NCBI GenBank assembly: GCA_963822215.1
Contig: CAWGGX010000004.1
Coordinates: forward strand, 62,001 to 126,000
DNA length: 64,000 nt
Source: Roseiarcus sp963822215
GTDB lineage: Bacteria; Pseudomonadota; Alphaproteobacteria; Rhizobiales; Beijerinckiaceae
Direction: 5' to 3'
Part shown: positions 18,094 through 27,218 of the stretch, piece by piece
Layout: each line of letters starts with the position of its first letter
Position numbering within the stretch: position 1 is the stretch's first letter
Made by a program: the position numbers and the translations under genes
The notes under the pieces: model-generated
The model's database searches: none
What the model was told of the DNA's origin: nothing
The model's input: the letters and a program-made list of their open reading frames with translations, nothing else

Positions 18094-18713
18094 AAACTCG
18101 ATTCCCTCGGGCGTGTTTCGCGACGCGCGTTGGCGCAAAATGAATGAGGCCGGGCGAACGCCCAGCCTGGATCCCGGGCTTATATGCTTCTCGGGCCGTC
18201 GGCGTCAACCGCGGCGCGAACCGCAGGAGACCTCCCCGGGCCCGGTCGCAACGTTCCTGGCAAGCTTCCCACGTTTTCAATAGGTTGAGCGCACAAAACT
18301 GTCACAAAATTCGATATCAAACTAAAATTAGCTGTATTTTATCTGTGCTCGCTCGGTTGTCCCATGCTGCCGCCGCCGGCGATCGCGTCGCCAAATCCTA
18401 CGAGCGCGAGCGTCGTGTACACGGCGGGCGACTTTAGGTCTGTCCAGAGATTGCCAAGGCGGGTCTATGGCTCGCCGCGCCCATCCTTTCCCTTTGCGCC
18501 CCTGCAGTACGGTGTGCGGTCTCGGCGCAATTGCGTGACGTGAGACCTTATCGCAATCGCGGCGCGGAGGTTCTGCCGAACTTGGCGGAAAATCGAGCTA
18601 TTAGAACTTTAACTTCCAAATTTCGTTAGGATATAGACCCGCCGGCGTGCTATCGTTCACATGTCCAAAGCCAAACCCGCCAGGGCAACCGTGGCGGAGC
18701 GATTGGTGCGCGC
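18094..18713. other. Non-coding region upstream of rpsT
   Basis: This 620-bp stretch contains the rpsT promoter region, the first copy of a 50-nt direct repeat, and an AT-rich segment (18300-18345). I see no supported gene and no clear DnaA-box array, so I do not call an origin. Confidence 0.4.
18255..18304 (+). repeat. 50-nt diverged direct repeat, copy 1
   Basis: It begins TCCTGGCAAG and ends with AGCGCACAAAACTGTCA (18288-18304), which is identical in the second copy at 28552-28601. The spacing is conserved while the middle has diverged. It could be an attachment-like site or a shared regulatory element. Confidence 0.55.
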
Positions 18714-18862
18714 ATGGAATGTGACGCAAGGCGAACTGCCGGACAGACGAGGGCGATAGTAGAACGCGACCTAAGGATTGGGTTCCTTGCCGCCTGGGTC
18801 TGCCTCGACATTGGGCTCTCCGTCTGCTTCTGCGCCTCAGCACTAGTACCGCTGCACAGTGA

Positions 18863-19978
18863 TTATGACTCTTTGACCGGATAGGCTTTTTTGAGTTTTT
18901 CGCGAGCTTTTTCGGTTGTGAAGGTCCAGTCGATGGTCGCGCCTTCGTCGTTTCGGCGTTTTTCCCAGGCGGCGATTTCCGAGACGAGGAAGCCCTTGTC
19001 CTCAATGCGCCGGTCGAGGCATTGGCCGCGCAGGACGCCGATCTCGATTTCGACCTTGTTCAGCCAACTGGCGTGTTTTGGCGTGTAGTGGAACTCGATC
19101 CGCTTGAGGATGCGGCGCGCCTCGTGCGCTGGGAAAGCGTCGTAGAGCGCGCCGGCGGAATGCGTTGAGAGATTGTCCATCACCAAGCGGATGATGGGAG
19201 CGAGCGGGTAGTGGAGATCGACCAGATCCCTCATGCACTCGGCGAAGTCCTTGTTGGTCCGGCGGTCGGTGACCTTGACCTTGCGCCAGGGACTGTTGGC
19301 GTCGAGGATGATGAAGAGGTTGACGGTTCCGTTCCGGCGGTACTCGCAATCGTAGCGTTCAAGCTGGCCGGGCTTGGCGGGGATCGGGTCTCTGACCTCG
19401 CCGATGAGTTGGGTTGGGCTTTCGTCGAAGCAGATCACCGGTCGCAGCGGATCCGGCGGCTCCGCATAGAGATCCAGCACATCCTCCATGCGCGCGACAT
19501 ACTCGCCGTCGACCTTGGGGATGCACCACATGGTTCGACGCCAGGGTTTGAGTTGGCTCTCCGCCAGCCTTCGTCGCACCGTCTCGCGCGAGAGATCGTC
19601 GTGATCGGTGAGTTTGACCATCTCATCGGCCAGGAGTTCGAGCGTCCAGCGGGCGCGCCCCGGAGGCGGCGCCGAGCAAGCGGTCGCCGCCAGAAGGGCC
19701 GTCTCCTTGATCGAGAGCTTACGTCCGGCTCCCGGACGCGGCTCGTCGCTGAGGGCGCCGTCGAGGTCGCCTTCGACGAAGCGGCGCTTGGTCCGATAGA
19801 CGGTCGAACCGCTGACCCGAAGCGTCCCGGCGATCCCCTCATCCGAAATCCCCTTATCGGCCGCCAAGAGGATCTGCGCCCGCACAAGTTTGCGCGCCGC
19901 TAGCTTGCCGCCCTTGAGCATCCCCTCCAGTTCTTCACGCTCCTCCTGGCTGAGGTCGACCCGATATTTTATGTTCAC
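18863..19978 (-). CDS. IS630 family transposase
   Basis: A 371-residue transposase. The N-terminal helix-turn-helix has IAGTLRVSGSTVYRTKRRF; the DDE catalytic domain shows ICFDESPTQ, the second Asp in RLVMDNLSTHS, and the Glu in ASWLNKVEIE. GTG at 19978 is chosen because the family begins near VNIKYRVDLS; the frame is open upstream without support. It is apparently intact, so the element may still be mobile. Confidence 0.92.
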   Translation of the reverse strand: MNIKYRVDLSQEEREELEGMLKGGKLAARKLVRAQILLAADKGISDEGIAGTLRVSGSTVYRTKRRFVEGDLDGALSDEPRPGAGRKLSIKETALLAATACSAPPPGRARWTLELLADEMVKLTDHDDLSRETVRRRLAESQLKPWRRTMWCIPKVDGEYVARMEDVLDLYAEPPDPLRPVICFDESPTQLIGEVRDPIPAKPGQLERYDCEYRRNGTVNLFIILDANSPWRKVKVTDRRTNKDFAECMRDLVDLHYPLAPIIRLVMDNLSTHSAGALYDAFPAHEARRILKRIEFHYTPKHASWLNKVEIEIGVLRGQCLDRRIEDKGFLVSEIAAWEKRRNDEGATIDWTFTTEKAREKLKKAYPVKES

Positions 19979-20015
19979 CTGCGCCTCCGTTGCTCGGGGC
20001 GCAGGTGAATCCCTA

Positions 20016-20288
20016 ATGAATCCGAAACTTGACCAAAACCCGGCCGCCGTGAGTCCGACCTTCACCGCCCTTCAGGGTCAGTACCTGGCGTTCATTCACG
20101 CCTACACCTGCATCTTCAGACAGCCGCCCGCCGAAGCCGACATGCAACGACACTTCAGCGTCACGCCGCCATCCGTTCATCAGATGGTCGTCACTCTCGA
20201 AAAGCTCGGCCTCATCACCCGAAAGCCGGGCATTCCTCGAAGCATCAGGCTCGCGCTCCCCGCCGAAACCCTGCCCGTCTTGCGCTAA
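20016..20288 (+). CDS. LexA-type winged-helix protein carried by IS630
   Basis: A 90-residue protein divergent from the transposase and fully inside the element. The sequence FIHAYTCIFRQPPAEADMQR and VTPPSVHQMVVTLEKLGLI matches the DNA-binding domain of LexA-like or MarR-like regulators; there is no peptidase domain. It may regulate the transposase from the short divergent gap (37 nt). It is a passenger rather than a host gene. Confidence 0.7.
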   Translation: MNPKLDQNPAAVSPTFTALQGQYLAFIHAYTCIFRQPPAEADMQRHFSVTPPSVHQMVVTLEKLGLITRKPGIPRSIRLALPAETLPVLR

Positions 20289-21188
20289 CTCATCAAACCG
20301 TCAGGATCACTGTGCAGAGGTACTAGCGGAAGACGAGAAGCCGGCGCCGGCCGATAAGGCGACGGAATCCGAGATCAAGACGCTTCCCGTCAACGGCTTT
20401 CTCGCGACCGGCCTACCCAGTGTATGGGAACGGCCTAAATCCTTTTGGGATGTCGTTGGCGCCGGCAAGCCGGTGGAATGCATCGACTTCTCCATTCGCG
20501 CGACCGGCGCTCCGCCGCCCGAGGTGCAGGTCACGACCATAGGGATCAACGGCGCCGCGCTGCTCGATCTGACCAAGCCGTTCGGCAAATGCTCCGAGAG
20601 CGCGATCGTGTCGGACGCGGTGACGATCGCCAAGCCCGGCACAGGAGAGCATTGGCTCCGGTTGGCGGTCCGCGAACGCGGTTTCCCGGAGGCCGCGCAG
20701 GGCGCCAAGGGCGGTCTCGTGTTTCTTTCGAGCTCCGACCGTCCGCCTCTCGAAGTAGAGATCGTGCTTCGGCGGCAAGGCTTTCCTGCGGCGTTCGAGG
20801 CGCCGCTCTGGTTCCTGGGCATCGGCATACCCGCGTTCCTGACAGCTTTAGTTGCGTTCCTGTTCTGGCGGTTGCAAAAAGGCGTGGAAACAAAGCAGCA
20901 ATACCTGGCTGAGCTTGATGCGTTTCAGAAGAGCAAAGCAAACGATTTACGTTCTTTTTTCGTTAGCTTCTATCATAATATAGTATAGCAAGAGGACAAG
21001 AACAAGAAAAAACAGGTTATGGATGAATTATTGGCGAGGGATATTATTAAATCTCTCCCGCCCAAGACTGCGGCCGCGGTCACCCAGGCAATCAACAAGG
21101 AGGATTGGGATATACTTTCGAAACTACTGGCCGCCGCTTTTCCCGATTGCAAGACGCTTATTATGAAAAAACAAAAGCGGGATGATCC

Positions 21189-22298
21189 ATGAAAGAGCTC
21201 ATTCGTAAGTACTGCTGGAATTTGCGCGCCGATCCGTTTTATCCTGAGATCGGACCGGATTCCGCTCCATTATCTCTTGATGCTTACGAGAGGGATCTAA
21301 ATCCGAAATTGGATTCGCGTGTTCTTTCGCTATTCTTCGATGTCTACGAATGGAAGGACAGCGTTCTGATCGGAGACATTTCACCGAAGGACGGATTGCA
21401 GAGATTTCCCGACGCGCACACCCTGCGGGCGGACGCGCCACTGATGGTTATCGCTTCCGGGGCCGGTCAGACCGGCCTCGACTCGCTCGCCAATCTGGTC
21501 GTTTTCAAAGCCGAGCAGGCCTGGGGGCGAGAGGCGCTGCAGTGCAGAGTTCAGCTTGGCGGCAGGGATGCCTTGCAAAACCTTCCCGTGACCGCGACGC
21601 GTCTCATTCATACTGTCAAATACGTCGTCAAGGACAACGACATGGCAAATGAGATGAAAGAGTGTTTGAACGACGCGTTACAACTTCCGCTCGGCGACAG
21701 CGATACCTCATACCGTAACATTTTTGAAACTTTCGGCACAATTCTCCAGCCACTCAAACGCAAGGTGTTCATTTGGATCTACGGCGGCGGCGACCCCGAC
21801 AGCTGGGGACGGATCTATCAGTGTGTCCGCGACTGCGCGGACTGCGTCATCGTGACCACCCCTTTTGGGGCCGCCGCCCGGACCTGCTACCAGGCTCTTT
21901 CGACGTCAAGCGCGAACGCGAATGTCTGTTGGGTCCGCGCCAAGCCGCTCGATCGAGTCAAGACGCATGAATTCGTGAAGGCGAGGCTCAAGGACGTTCG
22001 TCTCGGCGCCGCATCCCCCGGCGTTCCGCTCCTGCCCTTCACCGCCGATGCGATCGATGCTTTGTTCGAGCGGGGATCGGCGGCTCTGTCCGGGGGCGCG
22101 CCGGCGGAGCTGGAGTTTCCCATTGGTTGGATACGGCAGACGCTCCATAGGGTGATCGTCGATCGAATAGAGGAGTTGCAGAACGCAAATCCCGGTGCCG
22201 ACACGGCGACGCTCGCGGCCATGCCCGCGAACGCGATCGCGATCAACGCCGCGATGGTCAAGCGGGCGAGGGACAAGCTGAACGGGGGCACCTCGTGA
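21189..22298 (+). CDS. P-loop-like protein with degenerate Walker A, middle gene of membrane ATPase cluster
   Basis: I do not recognise a named family for this 369-residue protein. It has the layout of an AAA-like domain: after an N-terminal region with WNLRADPFYPEIG, a hydrophobic strand LMVIA leads into SGAGQTGLDSLANL (90-103). There the P-loop Lys and Ser/Thr are replaced by Leu and Asp. A Walker-B-like strand KRKVFIWIYGGGDPDSW follows. It therefore probably does not hydrolyse ATP itself and may act as a regulatory partner of the intact ATPase encoded next. It overlaps its neighbours by 4 nt on both sides, which supports a stoichiometric complex. No membrane segment is visible. Confidence 0.6.
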   Translation: MKELIRKYCWNLRADPFYPEIGPDSAPLSLDAYERDLNPKLDSRVLSLFFDVYEWKDSVLIGDISPKDGLQRFPDAHTLRADAPLMVIASGAGQTGLDSLANLVVFKAEQAWGREALQCRVQLGGRDALQNLPVTATRLIHTVKYVVKDNDMANEMKECLNDALQLPLGDSDTSYRNIFETFGTILQPLKRKVFIWIYGGGDPDSWGRIYQCVRDCADCVIVTTPFGAAARTCYQALSTSSANANVCWVRAKPLDRVKTHEFVKARLKDVRLGAASPGVPLLPFTADAIDALFERGSAALSGGAPAELEFPIGWIRQTLHRVIVDRIEELQNANPGADTATLAAMPANAIAINAAMVKRARDKLNGGTS

Positions 22299-24784
22299 AC
22301 GCCGACCATGCACCCATAGCCATGGACAATCCTTTTCCCGCGGAAGCCGTGGCGACGTTCGGCGCGGCGCTCACGACCTGCGAGACGCTCGGCTACATTA
22401 TGGCGGTCGAGAGCGAACTCAGTGCGTATCTCCGATCCTACGTAAACGACCCCGCGGGCGCTGGCGCGTCGGTTTCGATTGCCGGCGGACACGGTGCCGG
22501 CAAGACCCACGCGCTTGGGTGGCTAGCGCAACGTCTCGCGGCCAATGCGAGCATCCGAGGCGAAAGTGTGTATGTAAAATGCGATTCGTCGCAATTCTTC
22601 GACGCGTACACGCAAGTCCTCGTCCAGATTCCGCGAGAGAAGCTCATCGAGCTCATTCAACTCGCGTTGCTCCAGCTCGCCCGAAAAAAAGTCCGCGCCG
22701 CAAAGCTGACGGAGTCCGTGGCGGACCGTCTGGACACCCCCGGCGCGTTGACGATTCTCGACGGCGAGAAGAACATCGATCTGGCGCTCCTCAGACAAGA
22801 GCTTGTCGACGAACTGGAAAATATCACCGGAGCGCCCAAGGATCTTCCGCGGGTCCTGCTTGAAGTTCCGAGCGCGGAATTCGGCGCGGAGGCCTACGAA
22901 TGGCTCGGCGGGCGTTCCCAGGCGTCCCTGGCGTTGGGCGTGAGCCGTTCGCTTCTGTCGACGGTTGCGGAAAGACGACCGGACGCGGGCAACGCCCACA
23001 GCGTTCGGCGCGGCGTTCAAGGCGCTCCTTCGCCGGCCAATTCCTTGGCGACGCCGACGAGGGATGCCGATCTCGCTTCCATGTCTTCAGCGCCGCAGGG
23101 CCGGCCGCAGCCGGCCGCCGTAACGGCGGACTCGGATCTCGCCTCCATCAAGGCGCCCGAAGTGATCGCGGCCCTCTATCGCTGCGCGGGCGTACCGATC
23201 GTTTTCCTGGTGGATCAGTTCGAAGTGCTGGCGCATGCGCCTACGGACCCGGTGCGTTTCGGCTCGCTGGTCAAGAAATTCGTCGAGCAGTTGAGACGCC
23301 GGGGGGCGCTGGTGTTCATCGCCGGCACGCCGCGAAGCTGGGAGGGAATGCCCCGCGACGTCGCCGCGCGCTTCCGGACGCGCGAGCCTATTGTCGTCGG
23401 ACGCTTGACCGGACCGGAGGTCTCCGCGCTTCTGAGCGCCTATCACGCACCTGAACCGATCATGCGTTGTGTCGACGACATTCACGCTCGGTCAGGAGGA
23501 ACTCCGCGCGAGGTGCTCCAAATAGCCTATCAGGCGTTCAATATCTTGAAAAAGAAAGAAAAATTAAAGGAGAAAGAGAACTCCAAGGAGGATGTTTCTC
23601 TTACCGACCAGGACATCGTTCAGGCCGCCGAGAGTTCGGGAAGCATCGCGGCTCAGAGCGACAGCGCCCTTGCGATCGTCGACGAGACTCTGAAGCCGAT
23701 GGGGCAGGTGATAGCGAATATCATGATTGAAAACGTGCGCGTCGACCGTCTGTTCACGTCCACGGAAGGCAAACCCCTTCTGGCGATCTTTCTAATCGGC
23801 GCGAGCGATCGGTTGAACGAGGTCGACTGGTATCGAAGGCTGGCTCGGGCGAGCAACGCCGTGCCCAAGGATTTGCCGGGCGCGCAGGTTCTCGCCCTTC
23901 TGGTGGGCTACTCGAGTGAGGCGGCGGAGGAGGCGTTCGGTCTCGTCGAGCAAGTCCGCTTCGACGAAAACACACTGGGGCCCATTCTCAAATCCCGGGC
24001 CGTCAAGGCGCTGTCGGCGCCGCTCGAGGAGCCCGCGAAGTCGGCGGCCGAGTCTTCGGCGTGGCTTGCCACCGTCATGGAGCGGCTCGACGCCCTGGAG
24101 GCGGAACGCCGCCGCGAGCAGGACGAAACCGCCAAGCAATTCTCGGCCGCCTCCGCGCGGATCGCGAGCGACGCCGCGCAGGATCGGCAGCTCAAGACCC
24201 GGGTCGAGATCTTCGACGCTCTCGATTCGCTTCGCCGGACAATTCGTGACGAGGACGAGGAACGGGAGCGCGCCATTTTGCGCGCGATTCTCATCGCCAA
24301 CGAGAGCTATTTGCATAACGACGCACTCGAAAAGCTTGGCGCGCTGTATCGTGAACTGATCAATTTTCCACACTATTACAGTGAAAATAGAAAAAGACGC
24401 ATTGTCGTCATTGATGCGATGTATAGAGAGCTTGGCTATCGTCCTTCACAGCTTCTGAATTCAATGACCAGTGTCTATACATGGCTAGCGCTTGTATTTT
24501 CTGTAACGATGACCATAGCGACAGGGATCGTCTCTTCAGTCAACGCAGAAGGCCGCATCAAGGATCCGGGATGGTTTTTGTTCCTTCCGAAGCCTTACGA
24601 TTTCATATCGACGCTTCCATTTATATTCCTATTTGTAGCGTTTATTGTGGTCTACATCCTGATGATCGGGATTGCTTTCACCGTGACGCGCAATAGCCGC
24701 ACCGCCAAGATGATCGAAGTTCTTCGCGAGGATTTCGGCCTCCGAAAGAGCGAGTTGAGCTCGATCAGAGATTCGCATTTCTAA
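22295..24784 (+). CDS. Membrane-anchored P-loop ATPase of an uncharacterised cluster
   Basis: An 829-residue protein with an intact ATPase core. Walker A is GGHGAGKT (64-71) and Walker B is VFLVDQFE (303-310). RTREPIVVGRLTGPEVSALL and the HARSGGTPREVLQIAY segment after it resemble the lid of AAA+/STAND-type NTPases. A low-complexity linker (about 225-275) lies between A and B. A charged coiled-coil region (about 600-680) precedes two C-terminal membrane helices (730-749 and 773-798). GC content falls in the last 400 bp. Membrane-tethered P-loop ATPases of this plan (for example the KAP group) often act in stress response or phage defence, but assignment here is speculative. GTG start at 22295, coupled to the previous gene. 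Confidence 0.65.
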   Translation: MNADHAPIAMDNPFPAEAVATFGAALTTCETLGYIMAVESELSAYLRSYVNDPAGAGASVSIAGGHGAGKTHALGWLAQRLAANASIRGESVYVKCDSSQFFDAYTQVLVQIPREKLIELIQLALLQLARKKVRAAKLTESVADRLDTPGALTILDGEKNIDLALLRQELVDELENITGAPKDLPRVLLEVPSAEFGAEAYEWLGGRSQASLALGVSRSLLSTVAERRPDAGNAHSVRRGVQGAPSPANSLATPTRDADLASMSSAPQGRPQPAAVTADSDLASIKAPEVIAALYRCAGVPIVFLVDQFEVLAHAPTDPVRFGSLVKKFVEQLRRRGALVFIAGTPRSWEGMPRDVAARFRTREPIVVGRLTGPEVSALLSAYHAPEPIMRCVDDIHARSGGTPREVLQIAYQAFNILKKKEKLKEKENSKEDVSLTDQDIVQAAESSGSIAAQSDSALAIVDETLKPMGQVIANIMIENVRVDRLFTSTEGKPLLAIFLIGASDRLNEVDWYRRLARASNAVPKDLPGAQVLALLVGYSSEAAEEAFGLVEQVRFDENTLGPILKSRAVKALSAPLEEPAKSAAESSAWLATVMERLDALEAERRREQDETAKQFSAASARIASDAAQDRQLKTRVEIFDALDSLRRTIRDEDEERERAILRAILIANESYLHNDALEKLGALYRELINFPHYYSENRKRRIVVIDAMYRELGYRPSQLLNSMTSVYTWLALVFSVTMTIATGIVSSVNAEGRIKDPGWFLFLPKPYDFISTLPFIFLFVAFIVVYILMIGIAFTVTRNSRTAKMIEVLREDFGLRKSELSSIRDSHF

Positions 24785-24869
24785 TCTAAAGCGGTGTGTG
24801 TCCTTTGGCGAAGTGCCAGCCCTCCCAATGCGAGTGTGCGAATCGCGCTGCGACCGGCGTCCCGGCCCG

Positions 24870-25670
24870 TTAGGTGAGCGGAATTGGGAGGGTCGCGCCG
24901 CGGAAGGCGAAGCGCGCCGGCCGCTTCTCGGCGAAGGCGGCGCGCCCTTCGGCGAAGTCCGGCCCCAGCGCCGCCTGCTCGGCGAGCGCGCGGAACGCCG
25001 GGGTCTCGACAGTCATGCCGCAGGCGATCGCGTCGACCGCCCGCTTGCCGCCGCGGATCGAGGCCTGGCTGAGGTCCGCGAGGCCGCGCGCATAGCCGAG
25101 CACGGTGTCGCGCAGCGCCGTCTCGACCCTCCGGTCGATCAGGCCGATCGACAGCGCCTCGTCGGTTTCGATCCGTCGCCCGGTGAAAAGAATGTCCTTG
25201 GCGCGGGCCGGGCCGACGAGTTCGACGAGACGGCGGGTCTCGGCGTGGCCGTAGACGAGCCCGAGCCTTGCCGGCGTGATCGCGAGATAGGCGTCGGCCG
25301 CGCAAAACCTCAGGTCGCAGGCGAGCGCAACGGCGAGACCGCCGCCGACGACGTTGCCCTGCAGGACCGCGATGGTCGGACGGTCGATCTCGATCAGCGC
25401 CCTCAGCCCGTCTTGGATGGCGTCGCCATAATCGCGGGTCGCCGCCGCGTCCCTGTAGACTTCGTCGAATTCCGAAATGTCGGCGCCAGCGCTGAAATGG
25501 CCGCCCGCGCCTTCGACAATCACGACGAGCGCGTCCGGACGCGCCTCGATCGAGGTCCGGATCGCAGGAAGCGCGCGCCACATGGCGCGCGAGATGGCGT
25601 TGCGCCGCTCGGGGCGGTTCAGGACGATCCGGGCGAACGGCGGCTCGAAGCTCAGGGTTATGTCAGTCAT
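24870..25670 (-). CDS. Enoyl-CoA hydratase/isomerase family protein
   Basis: A crotonase-fold enzyme of 266 residues. The oxyanion-hole segments are HFSAGADISEFDEV and the downstream GNVVGGGLAVALACDLRFC, and the pattern RLGLVYGHAETRRL follows. One expected catalytic Glu position is occupied by His or Glu in GHAE, so hydratase versus isomerase activity cannot be settled. In this bacterial group an enoyl-CoA hydratase gene often lies near rpsT/mutM. It is divergent from the purine genes. Confidence 0.85.
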   Translation of the reverse strand: MTDITLSFEPPFARIVLNRPERRNAISRAMWRALPAIRTSIEARPDALVVIVEGAGGHFSAGADISEFDEVYRDAAATRDYGDAIQDGLRALIEIDRPTIAVLQGNVVGGGLAVALACDLRFCAADAYLAITPARLGLVYGHAETRRLVELVGPARAKDILFTGRRIETDEALSIGLIDRRVETALRDTVLGYARGLADLSQASIRGGKRAVDAIACGMTVETPAFRALAEQAALGPDFAEGRAAFAEKRPARFAFRGATLPIPLT

Positions 25671-25796
25671 GGGCGCCATCGACGAGGGGGAACAGGCGGC
25701 GCCCTTTCTGGAGCATTTGCCGGGTTGGAGCAAACGGCGCCGTGTCGTAGCGTTGCGGGCGCGACGGCTTGTGACGGCGGAGAGGGACCGAACGGC

Positions 25797-27218
25797 ATGA
25801 CGACCCAGGACAATTACCCGCGCGACATGATCGGCTACGGGCGCACGCCCCCGTTCGCCGATTGGCCGGATGGGGCGCGGATCGCCGTGCAGTTCGTAAT
25901 CAATTACGAGGAAGGCGGCGAGAACAACATCTTGCACGGCGACGCCGCCTCGGAGGCGTTTCTCTCGGAGATCGTCGGCGCTGCGCCCTGGCCGGGCATG
26001 CGCCACATGAACATGGAGTCGATCTACGAATACGGCTCGCGCGCCGGCTTCTGGCGCCTCCACCGGATGTTCACCGAGCGGTCGGTTCCCGTCACGGTCT
26101 ACGCCGTCGCCACCGCGATCGTGCGCAATCCCGAGGCGGTCGCGGCGATGAACGAGGCGAAGTGGGAGATCGCCACCCACGGTTACAAGTGGATCGACTA
26201 TCGCGATGCGCCTGCCGAATTGGAAGCCGAGCACATCGCCGAGGCGATCCGCATCCACACCGAGGTCGCCGGCGCGCGGCCGCTCGGCTTCTACCAGGGG
26301 CGCTCGTCGGTGAACACTATCCGGCTCGGCATGGAGGAGGGCGGCTTCGTCTATTGCGCCGACGTCTATTCCGACGACCTGCCTTACTGGGTCGAGGGTC
26401 CGCGCGGGCCTCAGCTTCTCGTCCCCTATACGCTCGATTCGAACGACATGCGCTTCGCCACGCCGCAGGGCTTCAATTGCGGCGACCAGTTCTACGCGTA
26501 TCTCAAGGATTCGTTCGACACGCTCTACGCCGAAGGCGACGTCGCGCCCAAAATGCTGTCGGTCGGGCTGCACTGCCGTCTCGTTGGCCGCCCTGGGCGG
26601 GCGGCGTCGCTGAAGCGCTTCCTCGATTATGTGCTCAGCCACGACAAGGCGTGGGTTCCGACCCGGCTCGACATCGCCCGGCGCTGGATCCGGACCCACG
26701 CCCCGCCGGGCAGCTGGAAGCCGTCGAGGCTGACCCGGACGCTGTTTCTCGAACGGTTTGGCGGCGTCTACGAACATTCGCCTTGGATCGCGGCCGCGGC
26801 CTACGACGCCGGGCTCAAGACGGGCGCCGATGACGCCGTAGGACTCGCAAAGGCCATGGCGGGCGCCGCGGCGCAGGGCTCGGACGATCAGAAACGCGCG
26901 CTGATCCAAGCCCATCCGGATCTTGCCGGGCGACTTGCGCAGGCGCGGCGGCTTACGGCCGAATCGACCGGCGAGCAGGCGAGCGCCGGGCTCGACCGGC
27001 TGAGCGCCGACGAACTCGCCAGCTTCACCGAGCTCAACGACGCCTATCGCAGCCGCTTTGGCTTTCCGTTCATTATTGCCGTCAAGGGCAAGAGCAAGGC
27101 CGAGATTGTCTCGGCCTTCGAGCGCCGGCTGACCAACGATGCGGACGCCGAGACGCGGACGGCGCTTGCGGAGATCGACCGCATCGCGGCGCTGCGCCTT
27201 CAGGAGATCCTGGCGTGA
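25797..27218 (+). CDS. puuE: Bifunctional allantoinase (PuuE) / OHCU decarboxylase (UraD)
   Basis: A fusion of two steps of urate breakdown, 473 residues. Residues about 1-305 are the cofactor-independent PuuE allantoinase of the polysaccharide-deacetylase fold, with DMIGYGRTPPFADWPDGAR, VQFVINYEEGGEN, EIATHGYKWIDY and YQGRSSVNTIRL. Residues about 310-473 are 2-oxo-4-hydroxy-4-carboxy-5-ureidoimidazoline decarboxylase, with the catalytic-His motif AHPDLAGRLA and FTELNDAYRSRFGFPF. I start at ATG 25797 with GGAGAGG upstream; the frame is open 1 kb further upstream but only through the antisense of echA. It is coupled to guaD. Confidence 0.92.
   Translation: MTTQDNYPRDMIGYGRTPPFADWPDGARIAVQFVINYEEGGENNILHGDAASEAFLSEIVGAAPWPGMRHMNMESIYEYGSRAGFWRLHRMFTERSVPVTVYAVATAIVRNPEAVAAMNEAKWEIATHGYKWIDYRDAPAELEAEHIAEAIRIHTEVAGARPLGFYQGRSSVNTIRLGMEEGGFVYCADVYSDDLPYWVEGPRGPQLLVPYTLDSNDMRFATPQGFNCGDQFYAYLKDSFDTLYAEGDVAPKMLSVGLHCRLVGRPGRAASLKRFLDYVLSHDKAWVPTRLDIARRWIRTHAPPGSWKPSRLTRTLFLERFGGVYEHSPWIAAAAYDAGLKTGADDAVGLAKAMAGAAAQGSDDQKRALIQAHPDLAGRLAQARRLTAESTGEQASAGLDRLSADELASFTELNDAYRSRFGFPFIIAVKGKSKAEIVSAFERRLTNDADAETRTALAEIDRIAALRLQEILA

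Larger units (their letters stand above)
18846..20323 (-). mobile_element. IS630-family insertion sequence, complete
   Basis: This 1478-bp element has terminal inverted repeats starting GTACCKCTGCACAGTGAT (K marks the one mismatch) and TA dinucleotides on each side (18844-18845 and 20324-20325), as expected for IS630 insertion at TA. It carries a DDE transposase and a divergent small winged-helix gene. It splits the signal-peptide region of the gene at 18714-21192. Confidence 0.9.
18714..21192 (+). pseudogene. Exported membrane-anchored protein, disrupted by IS630 and an in-frame amber
   Basis: Removing the IS630 element and one TA copy restores one frame. It starts at ATG 18714, has a hydrophobic leader ending CASALAEDE (into which the IS inserted), a periplasmic-type domain (about 50-200), and a membrane helix LWFLGIGIPAFLTALVAFLF. 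A cytoplasmic tail is cut by TAG at 20986-20988. The frame continues for 67 codons after the TAG, through VMDELLARDIIKSLPP, to a TGA that overlaps the next gene's ATG by 4 nt. The intact product would be about 330 residues. The family is unrecognised. It was evidently the first gene of a three-gene operon. A separate small gene starting at ATG 21019 is an alternative for the tail. Confidence 0.65.

Noticed and set aside
18094..18713. Possible replication origin near rpsT
   Set aside because: rpsT often neighbours dnaA in this group and the region is AT-rich in part, but I find neither dnaA nor a cluster of DnaA boxes.
18661..18762. 33-codon open frame starting MSKAKPARATV upstream of the IS-split gene
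   Set aside because: No SD and no recognisable sequence; overlaps the more convincing start at 18714.
24798..25796. Upstream extension of the allantoinase frame
   Set aside because: It is the antisense of the enoyl-CoA hydratase gene; the family starts at MTTQDNYPRDM with an SD.
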